A stretch of 64,000 nucleotides of DNA from Vicia villosa (lineage: Eukaryota; Streptophyta; Magnoliopsida; Fabales; Fabaceae), in assembly GCF_029867415.1 (NCBI RefSeq), contig NW_026705148.1, positions 62,001 through 126,000 on the forward strand. The letters are read 5' to 3'. The notes beneath the pieces are model-generated. The model was not told the DNA's origin. It did not search any database and saw only the letters and a program-made list of their open reading frames with translations. The first letter of the stretch is position 1, and each line of letters opens with the position of its first letter. A program made the translations under genes and the position numbers. Below are positions 1 to 11,540 of this stretch, one piece after another.

Positions 1-612
1 GCTTACAGTAGATGCGAAATCTGTCGAAGAAATTCACAAGGATGTTTGCGTGTTCGCAACGACATTCAAAAGCTGATGGATGACAATACCATTACTGTTC
101 TTGCCAACAGAGAAGATGACGAAGTCTTTACCGTGTCTCCTCAAATTAATCAAGATGAACCTATGCAAGTTAAGTATGATAGCAGGAAGACAGCAGTTGC
201 ACCACTAGTCATCTACTTACCAGGTCCTGTACCGTATGAGTCCAGCAAGGCTATACCATACAAGTACAACGCTACATTCATTGAAAATGGTAAGGAAATA
301 CCATTACCGTCTGTTGTCAACATTGCTGATGTTAGTCGAGTCACCAGAAGTGGACGAGTCTTCAACAGAACAACAGAAAATGTGGAGAAACCTTCGGAGG
401 AAGTACCACATAGGCAAGACAATCATCCGACCAATGCTGTTCAAGTGAAAGAAAATGATGAGATCTTGAAGTTAATCCAGAGGAGTGAATACAACATTGT
501 AGATCAATTACTACATACTCCATATAGGATTTATGTTCTTTCCCGACTATTGAGTTCTGAAGCTCATAGGGAAGCTCTACAGAAAGTTTTGGAACAACCT
601 GAGTTTCTGTGA
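1..612 (+). pseudogene. Ogre A gag C-terminal / gag-pro linker (partial, frameshifted)
   Basis: Frame 1 is open from the window edge to a TGA at 610-612. It encodes the hydrophilic linker between gag zinc region and protease. It matches, in the same order, the linker of Ogre B in this window (48000-48650): a cysteine-containing RNDIQKLMD segment, a proline-rich part, an AxPYKYN-like motif, a VTRSGRVF motif and an EIxKLIxRSEYNIVDQL motif before the protease. Relative to Ogre B about 30 residues are missing just before the protease, and the frame changes at that point (about 600-606). It is therefore a broken gene. The start lies outside the window. Confidence 0.8.
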
Positions 613-1049
613 CGAAGATCTTCCTAAAGAAGGAGTGGACCACAATCTTCCACTTCACATCTCAGTTGGCTGCATGGGTGATGTACTCACAGGAGTCCTA
701 ATAGACAATGGATCCTCTCTCAACGTCATGCCAAAATCAACATTGTCAAGATTATCTTTCGAAGATTACCCTCTAAGGAAAAGTCATGTCATCGTCAAAG
801 CATTTGATGGATCAAGAAAGTCAGTTTTTGGAGAAGTGGATCTTCCCATAACTATTGGACCTCAGACGTTCAAAATCACTTTCCAAGTTATGGACATTCC
901 AGCACAATACAGTTGTTTGCTAGGTCGCCCATGGATTCATGAGGCTGGGGCAATTACTTCAACACTTCATCAGAAACTGAAGTTCATAAGAAATGACAAA
1001 TTGGTAACCGTATGTGGAGAGCGAGCTCTGATCGTCAGCAACCTGTCAT
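602..1049 (+). pseudogene. Ogre A aspartic protease, cut by LARD1 insertion
   Basis: Retropepsin-type protease domain that would cleave the Gag-Pol polyprotein. The catalytic aspartate is at nt 704 in a DNGSSLNVMP motif; the residue after Asp is Asn where retropepsins usually have Ser or Thr. The flap/core is recognisable through AFDGSRKSVFGEVDLPI and the terminal LLGRPWIHEAGA motif. The domain is collinear with Ogre B protease (48800-49180). The gene stops at an artificial TAG made by the start of the inserted LTR (TGTAG...). It resumes in frame at 10456. Confidence 0.85.
1045..1049. repeat. Target site duplication GTCAT (left copy, LARD1)
   Basis: GTCAT directly precedes the LTR start at 1050 and recurs at 10451-10455 directly after the LTR end at 10450. 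A 5-bp duplication is the expected footprint of an LTR-retrotransposon integrase. Confidence 0.93.
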
Positions 1050-1224
1050 TGTAGCGGGAAAAATGTGACTCGACGCGCTTTCGCGCATTCGAAGTACAAC
1101 AGAGTCGCCACCGAACTTTATTTATTCCAAGAAGGAAAGGGAAAATATCGATAAAACCCATGAAATGAAAAAGGATGGATAAGATGGTCGTTCGTAACCA
1201 AATTAGGGTTCGGGAGTCGGTTAA

Positions 1225-1252
1225 GCAAGGGGAAGGTATTAGCACCCCTCAC
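1225..1252 (-). other. Conserved U5 hairpin (LARD1 left LTR)
   Basis: In the element's sense (minus) the stem is GUGAGGGG with CCCCUUGC around loop UGCUAAUACCUU. Two pairs are G-U wobbles and become A-C mismatches if read on +, so pairing is favoured on the element's RNA strand. The same structure occurs at 7701-7728, 33173, 38470, 40761, 51631 and 61541. Confidence 0.55.
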
Positions 1253-1812
1253 CTCCATCGTACTCGATGGGACCCATTTAGTTAGTTTCGTGTTTGAGTG
1301 TTAGTGTAATGTTTGCGTTCTTTAGCTTATTATTCAAGAAAAGATAAAAGAAAAGATTTTTAGGGTTTTTATTATTATGAGGAAGAAAAGAAAAGATTTT
1401 TTATTATTATGCTCGCCAAGACGTTTGTATCTTGTGCCTACGTATTCCCTAGTGCAATGGGAAAGTCAGAGCAATCGTAGTTCGGGCTATGAACCACGAA
1501 AGGTTTGTTGGTTGATTTTAGCGAGAGGTACTCAATCGCTTTCAAATGGAAATACTACGCGCACATGGATATGAGATCACTACAAGAATGGATGACTAAA
1601 TCAAGATAAGACATGATTTTGGCCATCATCGCATTCGAGTGGAAGATATTCGATCTTCACATGTGGAAGTATGTTCGTATTGAAAATTGAATAAGTGTCT
1701 CGTTTATGAAAAGAGTTTTAAAAGCCATAAGGCAAAAAGGTTTGAATGAAATTGAAGATTGTGTTTTAAAGGGACATTTAGCAAAGGATTGAGCATAGGT
1801 GTTCACCTAGCG

Positions 1813-2535
1813 CGTCTTTACCCAAGGTATTGAACAAGAGCGAGCCCCATTGTCACTTGTTGTCCTTGTTAATTAATGTATTTTGATTCAAAAGATCAAG
1901 GTATTCAAGAGGTGTGCACTTCTTGTCACAGGATCTTTCGGTTTGATTAAAGAAAGGTTCAAAAGATCAAGGTATTCAAGAGGTGTTCACCCCTTGTCAC
2001 TTAACCTTTTGGTTTGATTAAGGTGTTTTGATTCAAAAGATCAAGGTATTCAAGAGGTGTTCACCCCTTGTCACAGGATCTTTCGGTTTGATTAATGTGT
2101 TTTAGCTCAAAGGATCGAAGGTATTCAAGAGGTGTGCACTTCTTGTCACTTGATCACTTTGATTTGATTAATGTGTTTTAGCTCAAAGGATCGAAGGTAT
2201 TCAAGAGGTGTGCACTTCTTGTCACTTGATCACTTTGATTTTATTAATGTATTTTGATTCAAAAGATCAAGGTATTCAAGAGGTGTGCACCCCTTGTCAC
2301 TTAATATTTTGATTTGATTAAAAGATTTGAAAGATCAAGTTATTCAAGAGGTGTGCACTTCTTGTCACAGGATCTTTCGGTTTGATTAATGTTTTTTGGT
2401 TCAAAAGATCAAGGTATTCAAGAGGTGTTCACCCCTTGTCACTTAACCTCTTGATTTGATTAATGAAGGTTTTGATTAAAAAGATCAAGGTATTCAAGAG
2501 GTGTTCACCCCTTGTCACTTAATCTCTTGGTATGG
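1813..2535 (-). repeat. Tandem array of ~70-80 bp units in LARD1 LTR
   Basis: About nine units, each with GATCAAGGTATTCAAGAGGTG followed by a CACCCCTTGTCAC or CACTTCTTGTCAC variant. Unit starts are near 1886, 1967, 2039, 2113, 2192, 2263, 2332, 2407 and 2485, with a diverged unit near 1813. Each unit holds an imperfect palindrome CAAGRGGTG / CACNNCTTG. The array is repeated in the right LTR at 8289-9011. Confidence 0.85.
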
Positions 2536-3418
2536 TTTAAAGAAAGAAGATTTTTACATTAACAACTTGACGTTGAATCAAGCGTTAGAATTTATTTGTA
2601 AGTTCATTTTTTGAATTAATTAAAGAAAATATTTTTTTGATGTTTTATGATTTTGTGAAAATAAATGACACACAACAATATAATCTCACGGCTTTTACCT
2701 ATAATCTCTTTCCATGCATTTTCTATTCTCTCTCATATTTAGAACACACAACAATAACAAAGTCCACAAAAAATTATGCATGGGAAAATCTTAAAATAAA
2801 ATAACAACAAGCAAAACATGAAAGAGATCAATGCTCAAACCTCTTTTTTTTTCATTTTTTATTAGTAGCATTCATGACAAAAATTAAAGGAAATGCATTA
2901 TCTCTTTCTCCATTTCAGTTTGCACACAACCAAGAGTTAACAATAAAATTCATTGATCTAACACCTTAACAAAAACACACAAACATCATGAAGTTGAAAA
3001 GGAGTAAAAAGAGAAACTACCGGATGTACTTAAACGGTGACGGTGGTGTTTTTGACGCGACTCCGGCGAGCTTCGACGATGGACTTGCGGTGGTGTGTTC
3101 TTCCGCGAGAAATATCCTGTAGAGTGAGTTGTTGCTAGATGTTCTACATGGTGGTGGGGGGTTTTGTATGGTGGTTTAAATGGTGAGCTGAAGTGGTAGA
3201 AACCGTGAGTGTGATGAAAAGTTATGGTTTTATTCTTGTTGTTTGGAATGGAAGAAAATGGTGAGGCTGGCTTTTGTTGTGAGAGGAGGTTGTTTATGGA
3301 AGTAGAGTGAGGTTCACGAAGAAAGTGACATGAATGATTTTTTTTGGAGGAGATTTTGAATAATTTTTTTGTAGAGAGTATAACACTCTCTTCTTTTTCT
3401 GTGCAGTGTATCAAACTG

Positions 3419-3428
3419 TATTATATAG
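3419..3428 (-). promoter_or_regulatory. Predicted LTR TATA box (LARD1)
   Basis: The minus strand reads CTATATAATA within the LTR, with a pyrimidine- and CT-rich stretch downstream. An identical copy is at 9895-9904 in the right LTR, which would be the transcribing 5' LTR. Transcription start is expected about 30 bp downstream. Confidence 0.5.
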
Positions 3429-3975
3429 CCAGAGTCAAATGAGAAATGGGGGAAAATTGGATGAAATTTGAACACATTTGGAAGCTGTCTCAATGCTTTT
3501 CTTGATGCAGGTTTTGGTATGAATATTTTGGTGTAAGCTTTGGATTATTTGGAAAGCAATGGTGCAGGTCCTTGGACTTATTATGGGGACAACATAGTGA
3601 TCTGATTTATGCAGGATGATGGTGATGGTTACTGATGAAAGAAAACGTGAAGACCCCTCTTTTGTTCATTTTTTGTACTATTTGTATTTTTTGTTTTTTT
3701 TAATTATTATATCTTTTGACTAATAAAAATTAAAATTAATCTAAACTAAATCTAAAATAAAAATAATATTAAAACTAAAAATTAATCTAAATCTAAAATA
3801 AAAATAATATTAAAACTAAAAATTAATCTAAACTATCTAAAGTTTTTTTTTTTTTACTTTAATAAAAGGTTAATTTTTCAAGATATGCAAAAATGCGACG
3901 ATTGAACTATGAATGCACATGAAATGCAGCATGATCAAGAAATAAAATGCATGGGGCAAAAATTGGGGTGCGACA

Positions 3976-3991
3976 GATGCCCCTATTTAAG
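3976..3991 (-). other. Polypurine tract of LARD1
   Basis: On the minus strand the sequence abutting the 3' LTR is AACTTAAATAGGGGCATC, followed by TGTCGC. Ogre A has the same tract before its 3' LTR (27274-27291). This sets the minus orientation and links LARD1 to the Ogre replication machinery. Confidence 0.75.
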
Positions 3992-4204
3992 TTTCTTCTA
4001 TCGAAGATGTGAAGAGACTTAAATACAAAGTACACAATTTTTGTCCTTCATATGCAAATGGAATGCAATGCATGGACTCTTTTTTGGTTATTTTGAATGC
4101 AATATGATATGAGATAGACGTTGAACTCTGTGGGGAACTAGAGCCACAAGTGACAAACTGTTGATGGAGAAACTTGGAAATGAGTGATAAAAACTCTGGG
4201 TAAA

Positions 4205-4960
4205 ATGATAATGAGAATGTCTAAGAGTAGCTTTAGACGACGGAAATCATCAGAGACATTCAACAGTAGCTTTGAATGAATATGAAATAAAAACTTTGGA
4301 TAGGAATGTCTAAGAGTGGATTTAGACGACACCAAACATCAAAGACATTCAAGAGTGGCTTTGAATGAATCTGAAAAATAATCCAAACTCTAGGGAAACA
4401 TCGGAGACATCCGATAGTAGCTTCGGATGGAAGGAAACCAACAAGACTCAACAGTGGCTTTGAATGCAAGAGGGGACCTACAAACTCGGAGATATGGCAG
4501 AGACGTCCAAGAGTAGCTTCGAACGAATGGAATCCAAACTCTGAAAACATCGGGGACAATCCAACAGTAGCTTTGGATAATACGGAAACCAAAGAGATTC
4601 AACAATGGCTTTGAATGCAAAAAGGAAACCTGAACCAGAAAATACATCAGAGTCATCCTGAGGAGCAATAGATGAAATGGATACCAATTTTGGAAAATAC
4701 GAGCGAACATCCGATAGTAGCATTGGATGGGAAAACAAACTCAAGAACATCCAAGAGTGGCTTTGGATGAGAAAAGAATGGTATTCCCGCTCAAAGAGAT
4801 AAAGATCATTCAACAGTAGCTTTGAATAACACTTTACTAAGGATTGTGGTATCCAACAGTAGCTTTGGATAAAAGGTGGAAAAACAACATGTCCAACAGT
4901 AGCTTTGGACAAAGAGAAACAAGTAGGCTTCCAATAGTAGCATTGGATGAAGAGACAAAT
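4205..4960 (-). repeat. About 15 diverged copies of an AGTAGCTTTGGAT motif
   Basis: On + the core is (C/G)A(A/T)(C/G)AGT(A/G)GCTTT(G/A)(G/A)AT, recurring near 4213, 4263, 4315, 4352, 4416, 4453, 4509, 4564, 4603, 4716, 4754, 4813, 4857, 4899 and 4934. Spacing is mostly 37-60 bp. Flanks vary and often include AACATC or GACATC before the core. The array generates the overlapping serine/leucine-rich minus-strand ORFs here, which I do not treat as genes. Confidence 0.75.
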
Positions 4961-7502
4961 ATCATTTTGGTAGATGCCAAGTAAGTTGGGCTTTGATCTC
5001 AAGGTAAAGTGTTGATAACAATGAGACCTTGAAAGAATGCAAATGAGTATGAAAATTTCTATGCATGATATGTGAATGATTAATGTAATGTAATTGGTCA
5101 TGACAACTGAGGTAGACTCTTTTGTGAGGATAGATTGGAATTCTGATTCCTCAACACAAGAACATTGCCAACTCTGTAACGTCACACTGATGATCCTTTT
5201 GAGAAGGACTGATAAACTGCTTGGGGATCGCTGAAGAAAACTGCCCCTGATTGACTGATTGTTATATGATCATTGCTTCAGTTCTTGAATGTTGGTAACA
5301 CTTGCCCCCAATATAAGTCTTGAACAACAGGATCTTGAAGTAACGTGCCCCTGATAGGACCACTGACCAAGTTTCTTGACTGTTTGAACTTCTTTGAAAA
5401 TGAGTACTTGCAAATAAAATGTTTATTCAAAAATGGTAATTTTAATGCGACACTCAAAGCATATTTTGAAATCAAAGTCATTTATTGGAATGATGCTATT
5501 GATGTAAAGCAAATGAATCAAAGGTCCAAACACAATGATCTAGACGTTCAAAGTGATGGATAAAGCAAAAGGTATGGTAAAACAAACGAATTGCAAAGAT
5601 CTTTAGAAGTCAGGTTAACGCAACCTTGTTGTAGTATGCTTTCAAAATAAACCTTGCTTAAATTAGGTCTTTTGAAGGTTGTAACGTGGCTTGGTTCACG
5701 GTTTTAGAAACAAAGGATATAGGCTCAAAATTTATTTGTACCCACCCCATTCTCCGTGATGAACTTCAATCCTACGCTCAGTTAATTCAAATTATGCATT
5801 CAGGTTCCAAGAGACTTTGGAATCGCACCTATGATAATGATGATGGTTTAAAGACCAAGGGAATCTTTGAGATGGCAGTCACTTCTCCCATTTGATAGTC
5901 ACAACATTTTATGGTTGTTCAAGGAAATTACTGACTTCTCTTTTTTCTTTTGATATCCCTAACTTTTGCCTGAACTGTTCCATTTGAGATTACAGTCAGC
6001 GGGATGCCCCATTTTTGCCTAAGTCTTCTTCATAGGTTTTGACTTAGCGGGCTTTTTTCTTTGAATTTTTTTATATTGGAAAGATAGTGACTGCATTGAT
6101 AATGATTGATGATAACCATCTTGGTCACTTTTGATTTAAACCCTTATTGAAAGGCGTACTTAATTATTCTCTTGAAATTGAATGCACAACTAGATTAACT
6201 GAGAACTACCCTGCCCCAGGTTAAAATTGCGGGTTTTCATACAGAAAGAAACACCAACTTCTAGGCTCAAAGGGGTTGACGAGGGATTAACTTCCTTATT
6301 TCTCCAGTGTTTAGGAATTGAAACAATGCCTGTACATCATCAACAAAGTTTATCCAAAAGCATACAATTCAACAACTTGGGTATTTTATTCTCATCATCC
6401 TCCCTCCAATCTTTGCATAAAGAAAAAGAACAAGAGATATATTTTTGTTTTTTTTTTAAAGATAAAGCATAAAGAAACACACAATAGATGTAAATGGATT
6501 GATTCAAATATGTAATGCTCATTTCATTAAAATTAACATTTTGAAACAAAACAACATTCATTGCAGTACACAATACAACACAAAGAATTTGCAAACAGAA
6601 GGAAACAAGGCCTAGTGACATAATCAGTGACGAGGATGAATAATCCTATCTTATATATGGGCTCTTCAATTGGATAACTTGTATTCTTAACAAATCTTGG
6701 CCTCGTTGAAGTTCTTTCACAGTCTTCAGATTCATGCCTCTAGTTCAATGTGTTGAGGATTCAACTTGACGGTAGACAGACCATTTGAGGATGAAGACAG
6801 ACGAAATGAGTCTTTTGTTGACAACTTGAATGCATGAATGCAGATGCATGATTTTTTTTTATATATTTTTTTTTTACATGCAGGAATGATGCAATGTCAT
6901 ATGATAGGGAATGCAACACGATGCTATACATAGACTAAATTAAAATGATAAATGTAAATGGATAAGAGAATTTACTGAGGAAAGCTTCTTAAAATAAGAC
7001 AGTTCTATGTTCTTTTACCCAAGAATCCCCTCACAAGGTTAGCTATAAGGTTTTTGATAGTAGAGATACCTACATCACCATAGATGGAACGGGTTCTAAA
7101 GGTCCTTGGAGTTAGCGACGAAATCAGATTTCTGCCATGCGATGGGTGAACCATCTTATGATAAATTTCATGACTAAGTCTCCTCCAAGTGGGGTTCTCA
7201 TATTAGCCATTCAAGGTGTTCACCTTGGGGACTAGCACTACACAACCACCTCCTAACTTATGTTTTTCTCTTGTTTTTCAAAGCTCGGGTAGAGAGCTTC
7301 ACTCAAGTATCATTCCCATACTCACAAATGAGTATATACAAAAATAAATAAAAAGCAGTAAAGCAAGAATAAAGAAATATAACACAAGAGTAAACATAAA
7401 GAGCATAAGAGCATAAGAAAAAGCATAAAGAATATAAGAACAAACAAAAGTAAACACTCAAGTAAAAAACAAACTAAACTAGGGTTGACTCTCTTAGGAT
7501 AT

Positions 7503-7520
7503 TCCCCAGCAGAGTCGCCA
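7503..7520 (-). other. Primer-binding site of LARD1 (tRNA-Arg-like)
   Basis: Minus strand TGGCGACTCTGCTGGGGA, five bases inside the right LTR. It is identical over 18 bases to the PBS of Ogre B at 38636-38653. Ogre elements are known to use an arginine tRNA primer; the tRNA identity here is from family knowledge. Confidence 0.88.
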
Positions 7521-7525
7521 CTTTC

Positions 7526-10450
7526 TGTAGCGGGAAAAATGTGACTCGACGCGCTTTCGCGCATTCGAAGTACAACAGAGTCGCCACCGAACTTTATTTA
7601 TTCCAAGAAGGAAAGGGAAAATATCGATAAAACCCATGAAATGAAAAAGGATGGATAAGATGGTCGTTCGTAACCAAATTAGGGTTCGGGAGTCGGTTAA
7701 GCAAGGGGAAGGTATTAGCACCCCTCACCTCCATCGTACTCGATGGGACCCATTTAGTTAGTTTCGTGTTTGAGTGTTAGTGTAATGTTTGCGTTCTTTA
7801 GCTTATTATTCAAGAAAAGATAAAAGAAAAGATTTTTAGGGTTTTTATTATTATGAGGAAGAAAAGAAAAGATTTTTTATTATTATGCTCGCCAAGACGT
7901 TTGTATCTTGTGCCTACGTATTCCCTAGTGCAATGGGAAAGTCAGAGCAATCGTAGTTCGGGCTATGAACCACGAAAGGTTTGTTGGTTGATTTTAGCGA
8001 GAGGTACTCAATCGCTTTCAAATGGAAATACTACGCGCACATGGATATGAGATCACTACAAGAATGGATGACTAAATCAAGATAAGACATGATTTTGGCC
8101 ATCATCGCATTCGAGTGGAAGATATTCGATCTTCACATGTGGAAGTATGTTCGTATTGAAAATTGAATAAGTGTCTCGTTTATGAAAAGAGTTTTAAAAG
8201 CCATAAGGCAAAAAGGTTTGAATGAAATTGAAGATTGTGTTTTAAAGGGACATTTAGCAAAGGATTGAGCATAGGTGTTCACCTAGCGCGTCTTTACCCA
8301 AGGTATTGAACAAGAGCGAGCCCCATTGTCACTTGTTGTCCTTGTTAATTAATGTATTTTGATTCAAAAGATCAAGGTATTCAAGAGGTGTGCACTTCTT
8401 GTCACAGGATCTTTCGGTTTGATTAAAGAAAGGTTCAAAAGATCAAGGTATTCAAGAGGTGTTCACCCCTTGTCACTTAACCTTTTGGTTTGATTAAGGT
8501 GTTTTGATTCAAAAGATCAAGGTATTCAAGAGGTGTTCACCCCTTGTCACAGGATCTTTCGGTTTGATTAATGTGTTTTAGCTCAAAGGATCGAAGGTAT
8601 TCAAGAGGTGTGCACTTCTTGTCACTTGATCACTTTGATTTGATTAATGTGTTTTAGCTCAAAGGATCGAAGGTATTCAAGAGGTGTGCACTTCTTGTCA
8701 CTTGATCACTTTGATTTTATTAATGTATTTTGATTCAAAAGATCAAGGTATTCAAGAGGTGTGCACCCCTTGTCACTTAATATTTTGATTTGATTAAAAG
8801 ATTTGAAAGATCAAGTTATTCAAGAGGTGTGCACTTCTTGTCACAGGATCTTTCGGTTTGATTAATGTTTTTTGGTTCAAAAGATCAAGGTATTCAAGAG
8901 GTGTTCACCCCTTGTCACTTAACCTCTTGATTTGATTAATGAAGGTTTTGATTAAAAAGATCAAGGTATTCAAGAGGTGTTCACCCCTTGTCACTTAATC
9001 TCTTGGTATGGTTTAAAGAAAGAAGATTTTTACATTAACAACTTGACGTTGAATCAAGCGTTAGAATTTATTTGTAAGTTCATTTTTTGAATTAATTAAA
9101 GAAAATATTTTTTTGATGTTTTATGATTTTGTGAAAATAAATGACACACAACAATATAATCTCACGGCTTTTACCTATAATCTCTTTCCATGCATTTTCT
9201 ATTCTCTCTCATATTTAGAACACACAACAATAACAAAGTCCACAAAAAATTATGCATGGGAAAATCTTAAAATAAAATAACAACAAGCAAAACATGAAAG
9301 AGATCAATGCTCAAACCTCTTTTTTTTTCATTTTTTATTAGTAGCATTCATGACAAAAATTAAAGGAAATGCATTATCTCTTTCTCCATTTCAGTTTGCA
9401 CACAACCAAGAGTTAACAATAAAATTCATTGATCTAACACCTTAACAAAAACACACAAACATCATGAAGTTGAAAAGGAGTAAAAAGAGAAACTACCGGA
9501 TGTACTTAAACGGTGACGGTGGTGTTTTTGACGCGACTCCGGCGAGCTTCGACGATGGACTTGCGGTGGTGTGTTCTTCCGCGAGAAATATCCTGTAGAG
9601 TGAGTTGTTGCTAGATGTTCTACATGGTGGTGGGGGGTTTTGTATGGTGGTTTAAATGGTGAGCTGAAGTGGTAGAAACCGTGAGTGTGATGAAAAGTTA
9701 TGGTTTTATTCTTGTTGTTTGGAATGGAAGAAAATGGTGAGGCTGGCTTTTGTTGTGAGAGGAGGTTGTTTATGGAAGTAGAGTGAGGTTCACGAAGAAA
9801 GTGACATGAATGATTTTTTTTGGAGGAGATTTTGAATAATTTTTTTGTAGAGAGTATAACACTCTCTTCTTTTTCTGTGCAGTGTATCAAACTGTATTAT
9901 ATAGCCAGAGTCAAATGAGAAATGGGGGAAAATTGGATGAAATTTGAACACATTTGGAAGCTGTCTCAATGCTTTTCTTGATGCAGGTTTTGGTATGAAT
10001 ATTTTGGTGTAAGCTTTGGATTATTTGGAAAGCAATGGTGCAGGTCCTTGGACTTATTATGGGGACAACATAGTGATCTGATTTATGCAGGATGATGGTG
10101 ATGGTTACTGATGAAAGAAAACGTGAAGACCCCTCTTTTGTTCATTTTTTGTACTATTTGTTTTTTTTGTTTTTTTTAATTATTATATCTTTTGACTAAT
10201 AAAAATTAAAATTAATCTAAACTAAATCTAAAATAAAAATAATATTAAAACTAAAAATTAATCTAAATCTAAAATAAAAATAATATTAAAACTAAAAATT
10301 AATCTAAACTATCTAAAGTTTTTTTTTTTTACTTTAATAAAAGGTTAATTTTTCAAGATATGCAAAAATGCGACGATTGAACTATGAATGCACATGAAAT
10401 GCAGCATGATCAAGAAATAAAATGCATGGGGCAAAAATTGGGGTGCGACA
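7526..10450 (-). repeat. LARD1 right LTR (5' LTR in element orientation)
   Basis: A 2925-bp LTR, near-identical to 1050-3975. It starts with TGTAGCGGG and ends with GGTGCGACA on +. It holds the same internal parts shifted by 6476 bp: PBS-like motif 7577-7588, U5 hairpin 7701-7728, tandem array 8289-9011 and minus TATA box near 9895. The right TSD GTCAT is at 10451-10455. Confidence 0.95.
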
Positions 10451-10455
10451 GTCAT
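10451..10455. repeat. Target site duplication GTCAT (right copy, LARD1)
   Basis: Matches 1045-1049. The host ORF resumes immediately after it. Confidence 0.93.
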
Positions 10456-11540
10456 CATTCTCCGACATAGAACCAAAAGAAGTTGTTGGAACTAAATTCC
10501 AAGCACTTTCCTTGGACAAAGGAAAGGAGAAAGCAGCGTCTATCTCTTCATACAAAGATGCAATCCAAGTTGTAAAGGATGGCACTACCAGTGGTTGGGG
10601 GCACATTAATATTCCTACCAACAACAAGAACAGAACAGGAATTGGATTCTTTTCAACATCATCAAAAGCTATCCCAGGGATTGAGGTAGTTCTCCCTATT
10701 CAAGAAACTTTCTGCAGTGGAGGTTTTCTTCAACCTGTTCAACAAACAGTCAATACCATCGGTACGGAAAACACCGATGAAGAGGAATGGTTATCCTATC
10801 TTAACAGAGCAGGATATATCTCCCTATCAGAGTCTGAATCACCTTGCTGTTATCCGACTAAGGGATCTGAAAGTAAGACTCAACCAAGCAGTGATGAAGT
10901 TACTGATAGCTTCACCACCAGAAGTCATGGTTCATCAGAAGAAGTTCCTCCTATCCCCGAAGAGACTTGGGATACATTAGGAGAACCAAGCGGAAAATTC
11001 GACTACATGGTGAAATACTCCGCTCCTGAAAGTTCAAGAATCTCTCTTGAAGATATTGTTCCAACTGGATGGAACAGTGATTTTGAGTACCTCTCTCAGC
11101 CAAAAGAGATGCATAACCCTTGCTATTCATCATCGACTGGTGAAATCATCATTGAGGATTATATCCCCAAGTCACCTTCCGAGGCTACGGATCTAGAGTT
11201 CACATATCTAGTTAATGCCATCTTGGGAGAAGAGCAAGACCAAAATACAGAAGAGGATGATCTCGAAAGTGTCTCCGACAACGAGTCTCTCCATTCAGAA
11301 GATTGGAAGTTTCCTCAAAAGAAAAACCGACATACTCCACTTGGGAATGGGTATGCTCACACCGCTCAGTCTGCTGAAGTAGAAAAAGATCGTCTGAGTG
11401 TTGCAAAAACAGTGGTTGGTAAATCAAGACCTACCACAGGCCAGCTTAAGCCTAAGGTTCCAGATTACTTAGTGCACAATGGGGTTCGCCACTACTGGAC
11501 AGCTGTTAAAGTTTCAACTGTTGTTCGCACTCCTAAGTAG
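10456..11540 (+). pseudogene. Ogre A ORF2 C-terminal region after protease
   Basis: Continuation of the protease ORF after the LARD1 insertion. Frame 2 before the insertion corresponds to frame 0 here once the 9406-bp offset is counted. It encodes about 360 residues, acidic and Ser/Thr/Pro-rich, with a Gly-rich GWGHINIP...RTGIGF segment that resembles a G-patch by its glycine pattern. Ogre B has a similarly placed GLGYQPSS segment. No catalytic motif is seen. It ends at TAG 11538-11540, directly followed by non-coding sequence that probably corresponds to the Ogre intron. The first residues of the open frame upstream of 10451 come from the LTR and are not host sequence. Confidence 0.75.

Larger units (their letters stand above)
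1050..3975 (-). repeat. LARD1 left LTR (3' LTR in element orientation)
   Basis: A 2926-bp LTR with TG...CA ends. Compared with the right LTR (2925 bp) I see one substitution (A/T near 3680) and a 13-versus-12 T-run difference near 3845; otherwise the text is the same. Contents read on + are the U5 end with an AGAGTCGCCACC motif (1101-1112), a hairpin (1225-1252), a tandem array (1813-2535), an AT-rich tract (3655-3860) and a minus-strand TATA box (3419-3428). Confidence 0.95.
3976..7525 (-). other. LARD1 internal region, non-coding
   Basis: A 3.55-kb region with no recognisable gag, protease, RT or integrase on either strand. ORFs are short (under about 240 codons), overlapping and unlike known proteins. 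It contains a diverged tandem array (4205-4960), A/T-rich runs (6440-6470, 6845-6880) and a purine-rich stretch (7330-7460). From 5000 to 6900 I see nothing further that I can name. The region ends with the PBS at 7503-7520. Confidence 0.8.
1050..10450 (-). mobile_element. LARD1: large non-coding LTR element inside Ogre A protease
   Basis: This complete element has two long direct LTRs (1050-3975 and 7526-10450), a 5-bp TSD and a 3.55-kb internal region with no gag or pol. Orientation is minus: a primer-binding site complementary to the same tRNA as Ogre sits next to the right LTR (7503-7520), and a polypurine tract sits next to the left LTR (3976-3991). The PPT and first LTR bases (TGTCGCACCCC) are close to those of Ogre A (TGTCATACCC). 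Size and lack of coding fit a large retrotransposon derivative (LARD) that depends on an autonomous Ogre. Confidence 0.93.

Noticed and set aside
2986..3414. 142-codon minus-strand frame in both LARD1 LTRs (also 9462-9890)
   Set aside because: It starts with TTG, overlaps the predicted TATA/start region, has no recognisable domain and is duplicated only because it lies in an LTR.
4138..5185. Overlapping Ser/Leu-rich minus-strand frames in LARD1
   Set aside because: They are generated by the repeated AGTAGCTTTGGAT motif in several frames at once.
10422..10455. Start codon of the 10422-11540 frame
   Set aside because: The first residues are LTR end plus target duplication; the real sequence is the continuation of the protease ORF.
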